Assembly (NCBI GenBank): GCA_900770345.1
Contig: CAAGKF010000127.1
Location: forward strand, 1 to 30,183
DNA: 30,183 nt
Direction of reading: 5' to 3'
DNA from: Lachnospiraceae bacterium
GTDB lineage: Bacteria > Bacillota > Clostridia > Lachnospirales > Lachnospiraceae
Below, piece by piece: positions 1-5,637 of this stretch. The notes under the pieces were generated by a model. It was not told where the DNA came from and made no database searches. It worked only from the letters and a program-made list of their open reading frames with translations. The first letter of the stretch is position 1; the number at the start of each line of letters is the position of its first letter. The position numbers were made by a program, and so were the translations under genes.

Positions 1-1
1 C

Positions 2-115
2 CTTGCGGCGAAGGTTCTCAAACAGGTGATGGTTAATACCGGAGGGAACAAAGAGCAGGTCCCCGCAAAACGTCAAAACCGCGGCTCCCGAAACTCAACA
101 GATGATGGGGGCTGA
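2..115 (+). CDS. 3' end of an upstream leading-region gene (partial)
   Basis: An open frame enters from the left edge and stops at a TGA at 113-115, giving about 37 residues rich in Lys, Asn, Gly and Arg (it ends STDDGG). It lies 24 bases before the next gene, which has its own ribosome binding site, in the same orientation, so it is plausibly the tail of the preceding gene of a leading-region operon. The 5' part is outside the window and the tail has no recognisable motif, so no function is assigned. It could also be a chance open frame. Confidence 0.35.
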   Translation, partial: LAAKVLKQVMVNTGGNKEQVPAKRQNRGSRNSTDDGG

Positions 116-139
116 AAACCAGAGAGAGGAGAAAGCAGG

Positions 140-427
140 ATGAGTACCCGAAATATCCACGTTAACACCGCGTCGTACACGCTTCTTGTTGCCGGGAAGA
201 AAAAAAACACCGGGGAAGAGTGGGACGTCCTGGAATTCAGCAGCCTGACTGAGCTGAAAAAATATCGCAAAAGCCACCCGGAAAAGATGGCCTTCAGTTA
301 TAGCTACGCGCTCAGTCAGGGTGTGGATAAGCAGTTCCGCCATATCAACATTGCGGAAGCCGATCACTTCAAACAGTTCCTGCGTCAGATTAAGCGTGCC
401 GGCCTCGATATCCGGGCGATCTGCTGA
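140..427 (+). CDS. Small conserved leading-region protein, 95 aa, function unknown
   Basis: The ATG at 140 is preceded by an AGGAG-type ribosome binding site at about 124-130. The product is 95 aa, soluble-looking and basic, without signal peptide or membrane segment. A Lys-rich N-terminal stretch (GKKKN) is followed by aromatic and charged segments (EEWDVLEF, FSYSYAL, HINIAEADHFKQFL). It lies just upstream of the DUF932-like gene and reads the same way. This is the position where F and R100 carry small Yub-type proteins of unknown role. I recognise the context but not a function. On transfer this region enters the recipient early. Confidence 0.6.
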   Translation: MSTRNIHVNTASYTLLVAGKKKNTGEEWDVLEFSSLTELKKYRKSHPEKMAFSYSYALSQGVDKQFRHINIAEADHFKQFLRQIKRAGLDIRAIC

Positions 428-544
428 CCGGATGTGATGAATATCCCTCCTGATTGTTGCAATCTTGTTAATGGAGATCGGGGGGATGATATTAAGCGGA
501 AAAATTTTTTATTAAATTTATTCTTTCATAAAGGAGTAGCTGTT

Positions 545-1366
545 ATGCGATTAGCTTCCCGTTTTGGTCGGTATAATTCCATCCGCCGTGAACGTCCTTT
601 AACGGATGATGAATTAATGCAGTTCGTGCCTTCGGTATTTTCCGGTGATAAACATGAGTCCCGGAGTGAACGTTATACGTATATTCCAACAATCAATATC
701 ATCAATAAGTTACGTGATGAAGGTTTCCAGCCATTCTTTGCCTGTCAGAGTCGGGTTCGTGATTTGGGACGTCGCGAATACAGTAAACATATGTTACGTC
801 TTCGCAGGGAAGGGCATATTAACGGACAGGAAGTTCCTGAAATTATCCTGCTTAATTCACATGATGGTTCATCCAGTTATCAGATGATCCCCGGAATTTT
901 TCGTTTTGTCTGCACAAATGGCCTGGTGTGCGGAAATAATTTTGGTGAAATACGCGTTCCACATAAAGGTGATATTGTCGGGCAGGTTATCGAGGGAGCG
1001 TATGAAGTGCTCAGTGTCTTTGATAAGGTCACTGATAATATGGAGGCGATGAAAGAAATTCATCTTAACAGTGACGAGCAACATTTATTTGGCAGAGCTG
1101 CACTGATGGTCAGGTATGAAGATGAAAATAAAACGCCAGTGACACCTGAACAGATAATTACTCCCCGTCGTCGAGAAGACAAACAGAACGATCTCTGGAC
1201 AACCTGGCAGCGGGTTCAGGAGAATATGATAAAAGGTGGATTATCGGGGCGAAGTGCCTCCGGGAAAAATACCAGGACAAGAGCCATTACAGGTATTGAT
1301 GGTGATATAAGAATCAACAAGGCGTTATGGGTGATTGCCGAACAGTTCAGAAAGTGGAAGTCATGA
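545..1366 (+). CDS. yubP: YubP-like protein of the DUF932/DUF945 family, 273 aa
   Basis: The start is taken at the ATG at 545 because AAGGAG lies about 8 bases upstream. The open frame extends back to 434, but that extension is AT-rich and has no ribosome binding site. The product is 273 aa, the usual length for the F/R100 leading-region protein. Family-type features are the N-terminal LTDDELMQFVPSVF, the central YIPTINIINKLRDEGFQPF and the stretch FRFVCTNGLVCGN, typical of the DUF932 domain widespread on phages and plasmids. Biochemical function is unknown. The stop codon lies inside the left arm of a strong inverted repeat (1363-1418), so transcription probably ends immediately after the gene. 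The family call is firm; the symbol is by homology from memory. Confidence 0.75.
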   Translation: MRLASRFGRYNSIRRERPLTDDELMQFVPSVFSGDKHESRSERYTYIPTINIINKLRDEGFQPFFACQSRVRDLGRREYSKHMLRLRREGHINGQEVPEIILLNSHDGSSSYQMIPGIFRFVCTNGLVCGNNFGEIRVPHKGDIVGQVIEGAYEVLSVFDKVTDNMEAMKEIHLNSDEQHLFGRAALMVRYEDENKTPVTPEQIITPRRREDKQNDLWTTWQRVQENMIKGGLSGRSASGKNTRTRAITGIDGDIRINKALWVIAEQFRKWKS

Positions 1367-1418
1367 TAATATAAGTAAAGCCCCGAAAAAATTTTCGGGG
1401 CTTTACTTATATTATCAT
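1363..1418. terminator. 27-bp perfect inverted repeat, probable bidirectional terminator
   Basis: The left arm (1363-1389) and right arm (1392-1418) are exact reverse complements with only two bases between them. The central part is GC-rich (AAAGCCCCGAAAA / TTTTCGGGGCTTT) and the outer part AT-rich. The left arm contains the TGA stop of the DUF932-like gene, and T-runs follow the GC core on either strand. It separates that gene from the convergent gene X, so a bidirectional intrinsic terminator is the simplest reading. Confidence 0.75.
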
Positions 1419-1662
1419 TTTTCGGCATTGCTGTGTCGTCTGATATACCTCAATTTCATCGACCGGCTTTCCGGTTGTCTGTAAATATTGTGCCCGCGAA
1501 AAATGGTCTGGCAGGAGGCTGCGCAGTTACCGGGTATATATAAGATGGGTTCCCGCTTCGCGGGGCTTCGGCCAGTCAGTATTGTCACTCATATGATATT
1601 TTTGTGTGTGGCCTTCCATGCCGCTTTTGCGGCATAACCGGTATCTGACAATGTCTGTAAGA
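1419..1662. other. Non-coding stretch with three short hairpins between convergent genes
   Basis: No credible gene is seen. Three small perfect stem-loops occur: accgg/ccggt at 1462-1475, cccgc/gcggg at 1552-1564, and atgccgc/gcggcat with a TTTT loop at 1618-1635. None is followed by a long T-run on either strand, so they are not obvious terminators. The region lies 630-850 bases from nic on the side that enters the recipient first, where folded single-stranded DNA can matter. Function is not known. Confidence 0.5.
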
Positions 1663-2172
1663 TTAATTGTTCTGCACGCTGTTAATTTCCGGAAGTGATT
1701 TCTTCGTGGCCGGAAGCCGGATACCTTTACTGCTTTTTATCCCGGTATAAATCCGGTAAACCTCTGATGCGTAGGCAAGACGTCTCTGGTTCTGGCGTTC
1801 GGATTTCCTGAATCCTGCATTGTATGCACCAACGGCCTCCCAGGTGACGCCCCATTTTTTAAATGCTATTGCCAGATAATAAGCACCGGTATAAATGTTC
1901 ATGCAGGGATCTGTTGTCAGATGTTCTGGCTTAATTCCGTAGCGGGCCAGTTCGTTAAAATGCTGGGAATCTACCTGCATCAGTCCGCTGCCATATCCCG
2001 TTACCGGATTAATACCGATGGCATTAACCCGGTAACGGGATTCTTTCCATGATATTGCTCTCAGTAAATCAGGATCTATTTTGTAATCCCGGCCTGCAAG
2101 ATCAAAGCAATCAGTGGCATGGCAGATCTCATTTATAAACATCAGGCAGATGGCTAACATCCATTTTTTCAT
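1663..2172 (-). CDS. X: Gene X / P19-type lytic transglycosylase, 169 aa
   Basis: Periplasmic muramidase that locally opens peptidoglycan for transfer-apparatus assembly (F ORF169/YubQ, R1 P19). The start is the ATG at 2172-2170, preceded on the minus strand by AGAGGTGG; an upstream extension would run into oriT. The 169-aa length equals the F and R1 proteins. A signal peptide (MKKWMLAICLMFINEICHA) is followed by the SLT domain: ISWKESRY with catalytic Glu44, GSGLMQVDSQHF, and the late VGAYNAG motif. It is transcribed away from oriT, convergent with the leading-region genes, and is intact. F derivatives lacking it still transfer, so it is an accessory rather than essential factor. Confidence 0.92.
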   Translation of the reverse strand: MKKWMLAICLMFINEICHATDCFDLAGRDYKIDPDLLRAISWKESRYRVNAIGINPVTGYGSGLMQVDSQHFNELARYGIKPEHLTTDPCMNIYTGAYYLAIAFKKWGVTWEAVGAYNAGFRKSERQNQRRLAYASEVYRIYTGIKSSKGIRLPATKKSLPEINSVQNN

Positions 2173-2236
2173 TTTTCCACCTCTGGTGACTTTATCCGTA
2201 AATAATTTAACCCACTCCACAAAAAGGCTCAACAGG

Positions 2237-2256
2237 TTGGTGGTTCTCACCACCAA
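2237..2256. repeat. nic-proximal inverted repeat
   Basis: TTGGTGGT (2237-2244) and ACCACCAA (2249-2256) form a perfect 8-bp stem with a TCTC loop, one base from the relaxase-recognition core on the transferred 5' side. In F-type oriTs this hairpin helps termination and recircularisation of the transferred strand. Confidence 0.85.
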
Positions 2257-2272
2257 AAGCACCACACCCCAC
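2257..2272 (-). promoter_or_regulatory. nic: nic site core (TraI cleavage)
   Basis: Read on the minus strand, the sequence TTTGCGTGGGGTGTGGTGCT is the F/R100-type nic core. In F, TraI relaxase cuts between T and G in GGGTGT^GGTGC, which here is between 2264 and 2263 on the minus strand. The transferred strand is therefore the minus strand: gene X and the leading region enter the recipient first and the tra operon last. Recognition is by direct sequence match to the known core. Confidence 0.92.
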
Positions 2273-2290
2273 GCAAAAACAAGTTTTTGC
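2273..2290. repeat. Inverted repeat on the 3' side of nic
   Basis: GCAAAAAC (2273-2280) and GTTTTTGC (2283-2290) are perfect complements with two bases between. The element overlaps the TraI-recognition region and is present in the same place in F-type oriTs. Confidence 0.85.
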
Positions 2291-2357
2291 TGATTTTTCT
2301 TTATAAATAGACAGTTATGAAAAATTAGTTTCTCTTACTCTCTTTATGATATTTAAA

Positions 2358-2401
2358 AAAGCGGTGTCGGCGCGGCTACAACAACGCGCCGACACCGCTT
2401 T
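2358..2401. repeat. 17-bp GC-rich inverted repeat within oriT
   Basis: The arms 2358-2374 and 2385-2401 are exact reverse complements (AAAGCGGTGTCGGCGCG type) around a 10-base loop. The element sits between the nic side and the TraM-box side of oriT in an otherwise AT-rich region. It is part of the accessory-protein half of F-like oriTs; which protein contacts it was not determined here. Confidence 0.8.
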
Positions 2402-2403
2402 GT

Positions 2404-2516
2404 AGGGGTGGTACTGACTATTTTTATAAAAAACATTATTTTATATTAGGGGTGCTGCTAGCGGCGCGGTGTGTTTTTTTATAGGATACCGCCAGGGGCG
2501 CTGCTAGCGGTGCGTC
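2404..2516. promoter_or_regulatory. sbm: TraM-type binding boxes, three phased repeats
   Basis: The motif AGGGGTG/AGGGGCG recurs at 2404, 2448 and 2494. The latter two extend to a long match (AGGGGYGCTGCTAGCGG). The 44- and 46-base spacing puts them on roughly the same DNA face. The last box lies in an imperfect dyad (ACCGCCAG at 2488-2495 / CTAGCGGT at 2504-2511). In F, TraM binds three such regions, which both mark the plasmid for TraD docking and autoregulate traM. The assignment is by position and repeat pattern. Confidence 0.75.
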
Positions 2517-2585
2517 CCTGTTTGCATTATGAATTTTAGTGTTTCGAAATTAACTTTATTTTATGTTCAAAAAAGGTAATCTCTA

Positions 2586-2969
2586 ATGGCTAAGGTGAAC
2601 CTGTATATCAGCAATGATGCCTATGAAAAAATAAATGCGATTATTGAGAAGCGTCGACAGGAAGGGGCAAGGGAAAAAGATGTCAGTTTTTCAGCAACAG
2701 CTTCAATGCTTCTTGAACTGGGGCTTCGTGTACATGAGGCTCAGATGGAGCGTAAAGAGTCTGCATTTAATCAGACTGAGTTTAATAAATTGCTTCTTGA
2801 ATGCGTTGTAAAAACACAATCATCAGTAGCGAAAATTTTGGGTATTGAGTCTCTCAGTCCTCATGTCTCCGGAAATCCAAAGTTTGAATATGCCAATATG
2901 GTTGAAGATATCAGGGAGAAGGTATCATCTGAGATGGAACGATTTTTTCCAAAAAATGATGATGAATAA
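2586..2969 (+). CDS. traM: TraM, oriT-binding relaxosome protein, 127 aa
   Basis: TraM binds the repeats just upstream as a tetramer, couples the relaxosome to TraD and represses its own promoters. The product is 127 aa and by eye matches F-type TraM throughout. The N-terminal ribbon-helix-helix begins MAKVNLYISNDAYEKI; the C-terminal helical tetramerisation domain ends in the acidic FFPKNDDE, the tail in F that contacts the TraD C-terminus. Start at ATG 2586 after AAAAAAGGTAATCTCT. The gene is separate from the PY operon and lies between oriT and traJ. It looks intact. Confidence 0.96.
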   Translation: MAKVNLYISNDAYEKINAIIEKRRQEGAREKDVSFSATASMLLELGLRVHEAQMERKESAFNQTEFNKLLLECVVKTQSSVAKILGIESLSPHVSGNPKFEYANMVEDIREKVSSEMERFFPKNDDE

Positions 2970-3017
2970 AAGAAATTTGACTTCGTTCAAATATCAGAGT
3001 TTTTATGATTTAAAAAG

Positions 3018-3046
3018 GTGACAGTACGAAAGATAATTAGTATATT
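3018..3046 (+). promoter_or_regulatory. Probable traJ promoter PJ
   Basis: GTGACA (3018-3023) and TATATT (3041-3046) are separated by 17 bases, a good sigma-70 arrangement. A start near 3053 gives a traJ leader of about 100 bases, as known for F-like plasmids. A small stem-loop (ACGTGG 3051-3056 / CCACGT 3063-3068) lies at the 5' end of the expected leader. Confidence 0.65.
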
Positions 3047-3083
3047 AATTACGTGGTTAATGCCACGTTAAAATTTGAATTTG

Positions 3084-3162
3084 AAAATCGCCGATGCAGG
3101 GAGTTCACGCCTCCCTGCATCGACTGTCCATAGAATCCTTTGTGAGGAGGTTCCTATGTATC
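3084..3162 (-). ncRNA. finP: FinP antisense RNA
   Basis: FinP pairs with the traJ leader and, with the FinO chaperone, blocks TraJ translation. Stem-loop II is a perfect 12-bp stem (3092-3103 / 3111-3122) with a 7-base loop, followed on the minus strand by a U-rich tail (3088-3084): the Rho-independent terminator. Stem-loop I is formed by CATAG (3129-3133) and CTATG (3154-3158) with inner pairing, and covers the traJ ribosome binding site and start codon. Length and two-stem form match F-family FinP. Loop sequences define alleles; I cannot assign the allele by eye. With traJ interrupted, FinP's target protein may be absent but its RNA target remains. Confidence 0.88.
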
Positions 3163-3845
3163 CGATGGATCGTATTCAACAAAAACATGCTCGTCAAATA
3201 GATCTGCTGGAAAATCTGACGGCAGTTATTCAGGATTATCCAAATCCAGCCTGTATCAGGGACGAAACTGGAAAATTTATTTTTTGCAATACGCTGTTTC
3301 ATGAGTCATTTCTTACATAAGATCAAAGTGCTGAAAAATGGCTTCTGTCGCAGAGAGATTTTTGTGAATTGATCTCTGTCACAGAGATGGAAGCATACAG
3401 GAATGAGTATACGCATCTTAATCTTGTAGAGGATGTTTTTATTCAGAACAGATTCTGGACAATATCTATCCAGTCATTTCTTAATGGACACAGAAATATC
3501 ATTCTGTGGCAATTTTATGATGCTGCTCATGTTCGTCATAAAGACAGTTATAATCAAAAAACGATTATCAGTGATGATATCAGAAATATAATCAGAAGAA
3601 TGAGTGATGATTCTTCTGTATCATCATATGTAAATGATGTCTTTTACTTATATAGCACCGGAATCAGTCATAATGCTATAGCAAGAATATTAAACATATC
3701 CATCTCCACATCAAAGAAACACGCATCTCTGATATGCGACTACTTCTCTGTTTCTAATAAAGATGAGTTAATCATCTTACTCTACAATAAAAAGTTTATT
3801 CATTATTTGTACGAGAAGGCTATGTGTATCATAAATACGCGTTAA
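3156..3845 (+). pseudogene. traJ: traJ interrupted by an ochre codon at position 55
   Basis: TraJ activates PY and hence the whole tra operon. Starting at ATG 3156 (GAGGAGG 5 bases upstream), the frame reads MYPMDRIQQKHARQIDLLEN and continues as F-type TraJ to SFLT at codon 54, then meets TAA at 3318-3320. The same frame continues without further stops for 174 codons to the normal TAA at 3843-3845. Counted through, this gives the expected 229-aa length, with the PAS-like region and the C-terminal LuxR-like helix-turn-helix (GISHNAIARILNISISTSKKHA) intact. F TraJ, as I recall it, has Gln (CAA) at codon 55, so one C-to-T change explains it. Only a 54-aa fragment lacking the DNA-binding domain would be made. 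Rare readthrough, a suppressor tRNA, or a sequencing error are alternatives. Confidence 0.9.
3169..3197 (-). promoter_or_regulatory. finP promoter
   Basis: On the minus strand, TTGACG (complement of 3192-3197) and TACGAT (complement of 3169-3174) are 17 bases apart, inside the start of the traJ reading frame. A start about 7 bases beyond the -10 (near 3162) gives the expected roughly 79-nt FinP. Spacing and position agree with the known constitutive finP promoter. Confidence 0.75.
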
Positions 3846-3943
3846 TAAAGTGTTAATAAAATATAGACTTTCCGTCTATTTACCTTTTCTGATTATTCTG
3901 CAAACATAAGTGGTAACCAGAAGATAAACAGCGGGAGGTGTTA
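3841..3943 (+). promoter_or_regulatory. PY promoter region with ArcA-like box and dyad
   Basis: GTTAATAAAGTGTTAATAAA (3841-3860) is two direct repeats at 11-base spacing and matches the ArcA-P box pattern; ArcA (SfrA) is a known PY activator in F. Next is the dyad ATAGAC (3863-3868) / GTCTAT (3874-3879), in the place expected for TraJ action. A poor -35/-10 pair (TTTACC near 3879 and an AACATA-type element near 3903) fits an activator-dependent promoter, but its exact position is uncertain. TraY is expected to bind here too. The DNA looks intact although traJ is interrupted. Confidence 0.7.
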
Positions 3944-4339
3944 TTGAAAAGATTTGGTACACGTTCTGCAACAGGTAAGATGGTAAAACTAAAATTACCT
4001 GTAGATGTGGAAAGTCTATTAATTGAGGCAAGTAACAGAAGCGGAAGAAGTCGATCGTTTGAGGCAGTAATAAGACTTAAAGATCATCTTCACCGCTATC
4101 CAAAGTTTAACAGGGCAGGGAATATCTATGGTAAGTCGCTGGTTAAGTATCTGACAATGCGTCTGGATGATGAAACTAACCAGCTACTTATTGCAGCCAA
4201 AAATCGTAGTGGATGGTGTAAAACAGATGAGGCTGCAGACAGAGTTATTGATCATTTGATCAAGTTTCCTGATTTTTATAACTCGGAGATATTCAGGGAG
4301 GCAGATAAAGAGAAAAATATAACATTTAATACACTCTAG
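3944..4339 (+). CDS. traY: TraY, oriT/PY-binding relaxosome protein, 131 aa
   Basis: TraY binds oriT and stimulates nicking with IHF and TraI, and also binds near PY. The start is taken as TTG at 3944: GGGAGG at 3933-3938 is correctly spaced for it, while a GTG at 3938 lies inside that ribosome binding site. F traY also uses TTG, and 131 aa equals the F length. Two tandem ribbon-helix-helix units are visible, about residues 13-50 (VKLKLPVDVESLLIEASNRS) and 66-110 (LTMRLDDETNQLLIAAKNRS), the fused form typical of F. It is the first gene of the long operon. Weak initiation at TTG would keep the amount low. Confidence 0.95.
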   Translation: MKRFGTRSATGKMVKLKLPVDVESLLIEASNRSGRSRSFEAVIRLKDHLHRYPKFNRAGNIYGKSLVKYLTMRLDDETNQLLIAAKNRSGWCKTDEAADRVIDHLIKFPDFYNSEIFREADKEKNITFNTL

Positions 4340-4371
4340 TTTTATTCATTTATCCGAAATTGAGGTAACTT

Positions 4372-4737
4372 ATGAATGCTGTTTTAAGTGTCCAGGGTGC
4401 TTCTGCGCCCGTCAAAAAGAAGTCGTTTTTTTCTAAATTCACTCGTCTGAATATGCTTCGCCTGGCTCGCGCTGTGATCCCGGCTGCTGTTCTGATGATG
4501 TTCTTCCCGCAACTGGCGATGGCCGCTGGCAGCAGTGGTCAGGACCTGATGGCAAGTGGTAACAACACGGTTAAGGCGACCTTCGGTAAGGACTCCAGTA
4601 TTGTTAAATGGGTTGTTCTGGCTGAAGTTCTGGTCGGTGCGGTCATGTACATGATGACCAAAAACGTCAAGTTCCTGGCCGGTTTCGCCATCATCTCTGT
4701 ATTTATTGCTGTGGGTATGGCCGTCGTTGGCCTCTGA
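4372..4737 (+). CDS. traA: TraA prepropilin, 121 aa
   Basis: Precursor of the F-pilus subunit. A 51-residue leader ends in AMA, where signal peptidase would cut to release a 70-residue mature pilin starting [12 protein letters not shown]. Two hydrophobic segments ([19 protein letters not shown] and [21 protein letters not shown]) flank the short basic loop TKNVKF. TraQ (20360) assists membrane insertion; the N-terminal acetylase TraX is off-window. Compared with the F pilin as I remember it, residues 14 (Asn for Thr) and 26 (Ile for Val) of the mature protein differ. Start at ATG 4372 with GAGG 6-9 bases upstream. Confidence 0.96.
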
Positions 4738-4751
4738 CAGGAAATAAAACG

Positions 4752-5063
4752 ATGTCGGGAGACGAGAATAAACTTAAGAAATATCGTTTCCCGGAAACAC
4801 TGACCAACCAGAGCCGCTGGTTTGGCCTGCCACTGGATGAACTGATCCCCGCAGCAATCTGTATTGGCTGGGGTATCACAACATCGAAATATCTGTTCGG
4901 TATTGGTGCAGCGGTTCTGGTTTATTTCGGGATTAAAAAACTGAAAAAAGGGCGGGGCAGTTCCTGGTTACGTGACCTGATTTACTGGTATATGCCAACA
5001 GCCCTGCTGCGCGGTATTTTTCATAATGTTCCCGATTCGTGTTTCCGGCAGTGGATTAAATAG
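4752..5063 (+). CDS. traL: TraL, T4SS inner-membrane protein, 103 aa
   Basis: VirB3-like component of the transfer channel, needed for pilus assembly. The ATG at 4752 follows AGGAAATAAAACG, 14 bases after traA. A hydrophilic N-terminus ([16 protein letters not shown]) leads to a conserved [10 protein letters not shown] element and two closely spaced membrane segments around residues 30-60, then a basic loop (KKLKKGRG). It matches TraL of the F family by eye. Confidence 0.93.
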
Positions 5064-5084
5064 AACTGATACCAGGATTATTCT

Positions 5085-5612
5085 ATGGAACACGGTGCCC
5101 GTTTAAGTACCAGTCGTGTAATGGCCATCGCCTTTATATTTATGTCAGTGCTTATTGTTCTCAGCCTCTCTGTTAACGTCATTCAGGGGGTGAATAACTA
5201 CCGTCTTCAGAATGAGCAACGCACTGCCGTGACGCCAATGGCATTTAATGCCCCCTTTGCCGTGTCACAGAACAGTGCCGACGCCTCTTATTTACAGCAG
5301 ATGGCTCTGTCATTTATTGCCCTCCGTCTGAATGTTTCATCAGAAATTGTCGATGCCTCACATCAGGCGCTTCTGAAATATATCCGTCCGGGCGCACAGA
5401 ACCAGATGAAAGTTATTCTGGCTGAAGAAGCGAAACTTATTAAAAAAGATAACGTGAATTCTGCTTTTTTCCAGACCAGTGTCCGTGTCTGGCCACAATA
5501 TGGTCGTGTGGAAATCCGTGGAATTCGGAAAACATGGATTGGTAACTCCGAACCTTTTACTGATATCAAACATTACATCCTTATTCTGAAGCGGGAAAAC
5601 GGGGTGACCTAG
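5085..5612 (+). CDS. traE: TraE, T4SS assembly protein, C-terminally truncated (175 aa)
   Basis: VirB8-like inner-membrane protein required for pilus assembly. It has one N-terminal membrane segment (about residues 12-33) and a periplasmic domain. The frame ends at TAG 5610-5612 after ENGVT. It stays open beyond the TAG for 12 codons (LDNFGETDDEKK) to a TAA at 5649-5651, overlapping the start of traK by 14 bases. F TraE, as I recall it, is 188 aa and has Trp at this position, so TGG-to-TAG would explain the loss of 13 residues. The missing tail is acidic and probably flexible; the folded domain is complete, so partial function is possible. traK now lies 25 bases after the stop rather than overlapping it, which may weaken translational coupling. 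Confidence 0.88.
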   Translation: MEHGARLSTSRVMAIAFIFMSVLIVLSLSVNVIQGVNNYRLQNEQRTAVTPMAFNAPFAVSQNSADASYLQQMALSFIALRLNVSSEIVDASHQALLKYIRPGAQNQMKVILAEEAKLIKKDNVNSAFFQTSVRVWPQYGRVEIRGIRKTWIGNSEPFTDIKHYILILKRENGVT

Positions 5613-5637
5613 CTGGATAATTTCGGGGAAACAGACG

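Larger units (their letters stand above)
2173..2585. other. oriT: Origin of transfer (oriT) and traM control region
   Basis: This 413-base gap between gene X and traM matches the F/R100 oriT layout. From left to right: a nic-proximal hairpin (2237-2256), the nic core (2257-2280), a second inverted repeat (2273-2290), an AT-rich bend-like stretch (about 2290-2357) where IHF and TraY would be expected, a 17-bp GC-rich inverted repeat (2358-2401), and three phased AGGGGYG boxes (2404, 2448, 2494) ahead of traM. No gene is seen in it. Exact IHF and TraY sites could not be fixed by eye. Confidence 0.92.

Noticed and set aside
434..544. N-terminal extension of the DUF932-like gene to 434
   Set aside because: AT-rich, no ribosome binding site at 434, whereas AAGGAG precedes the ATG at 545 and gives the usual family length.
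1216..1428. A 70-aa minus-strand frame starting within the palindrome
   Set aside because: Antisense to the conserved DUF932-like gene and created by the inverted repeat.
3369..3845. The downstream part of traJ as an independent 158-aa gene
   Set aside because: It is in exact frame with the upstream part, lacks a ribosome binding site at 3369, and joined length equals TraJ.
3938..3943. GTG start for traY at 3938
   Set aside because: It lies inside the ribosome binding site for the TTG at 3944, which gives the known 131-aa TraY.
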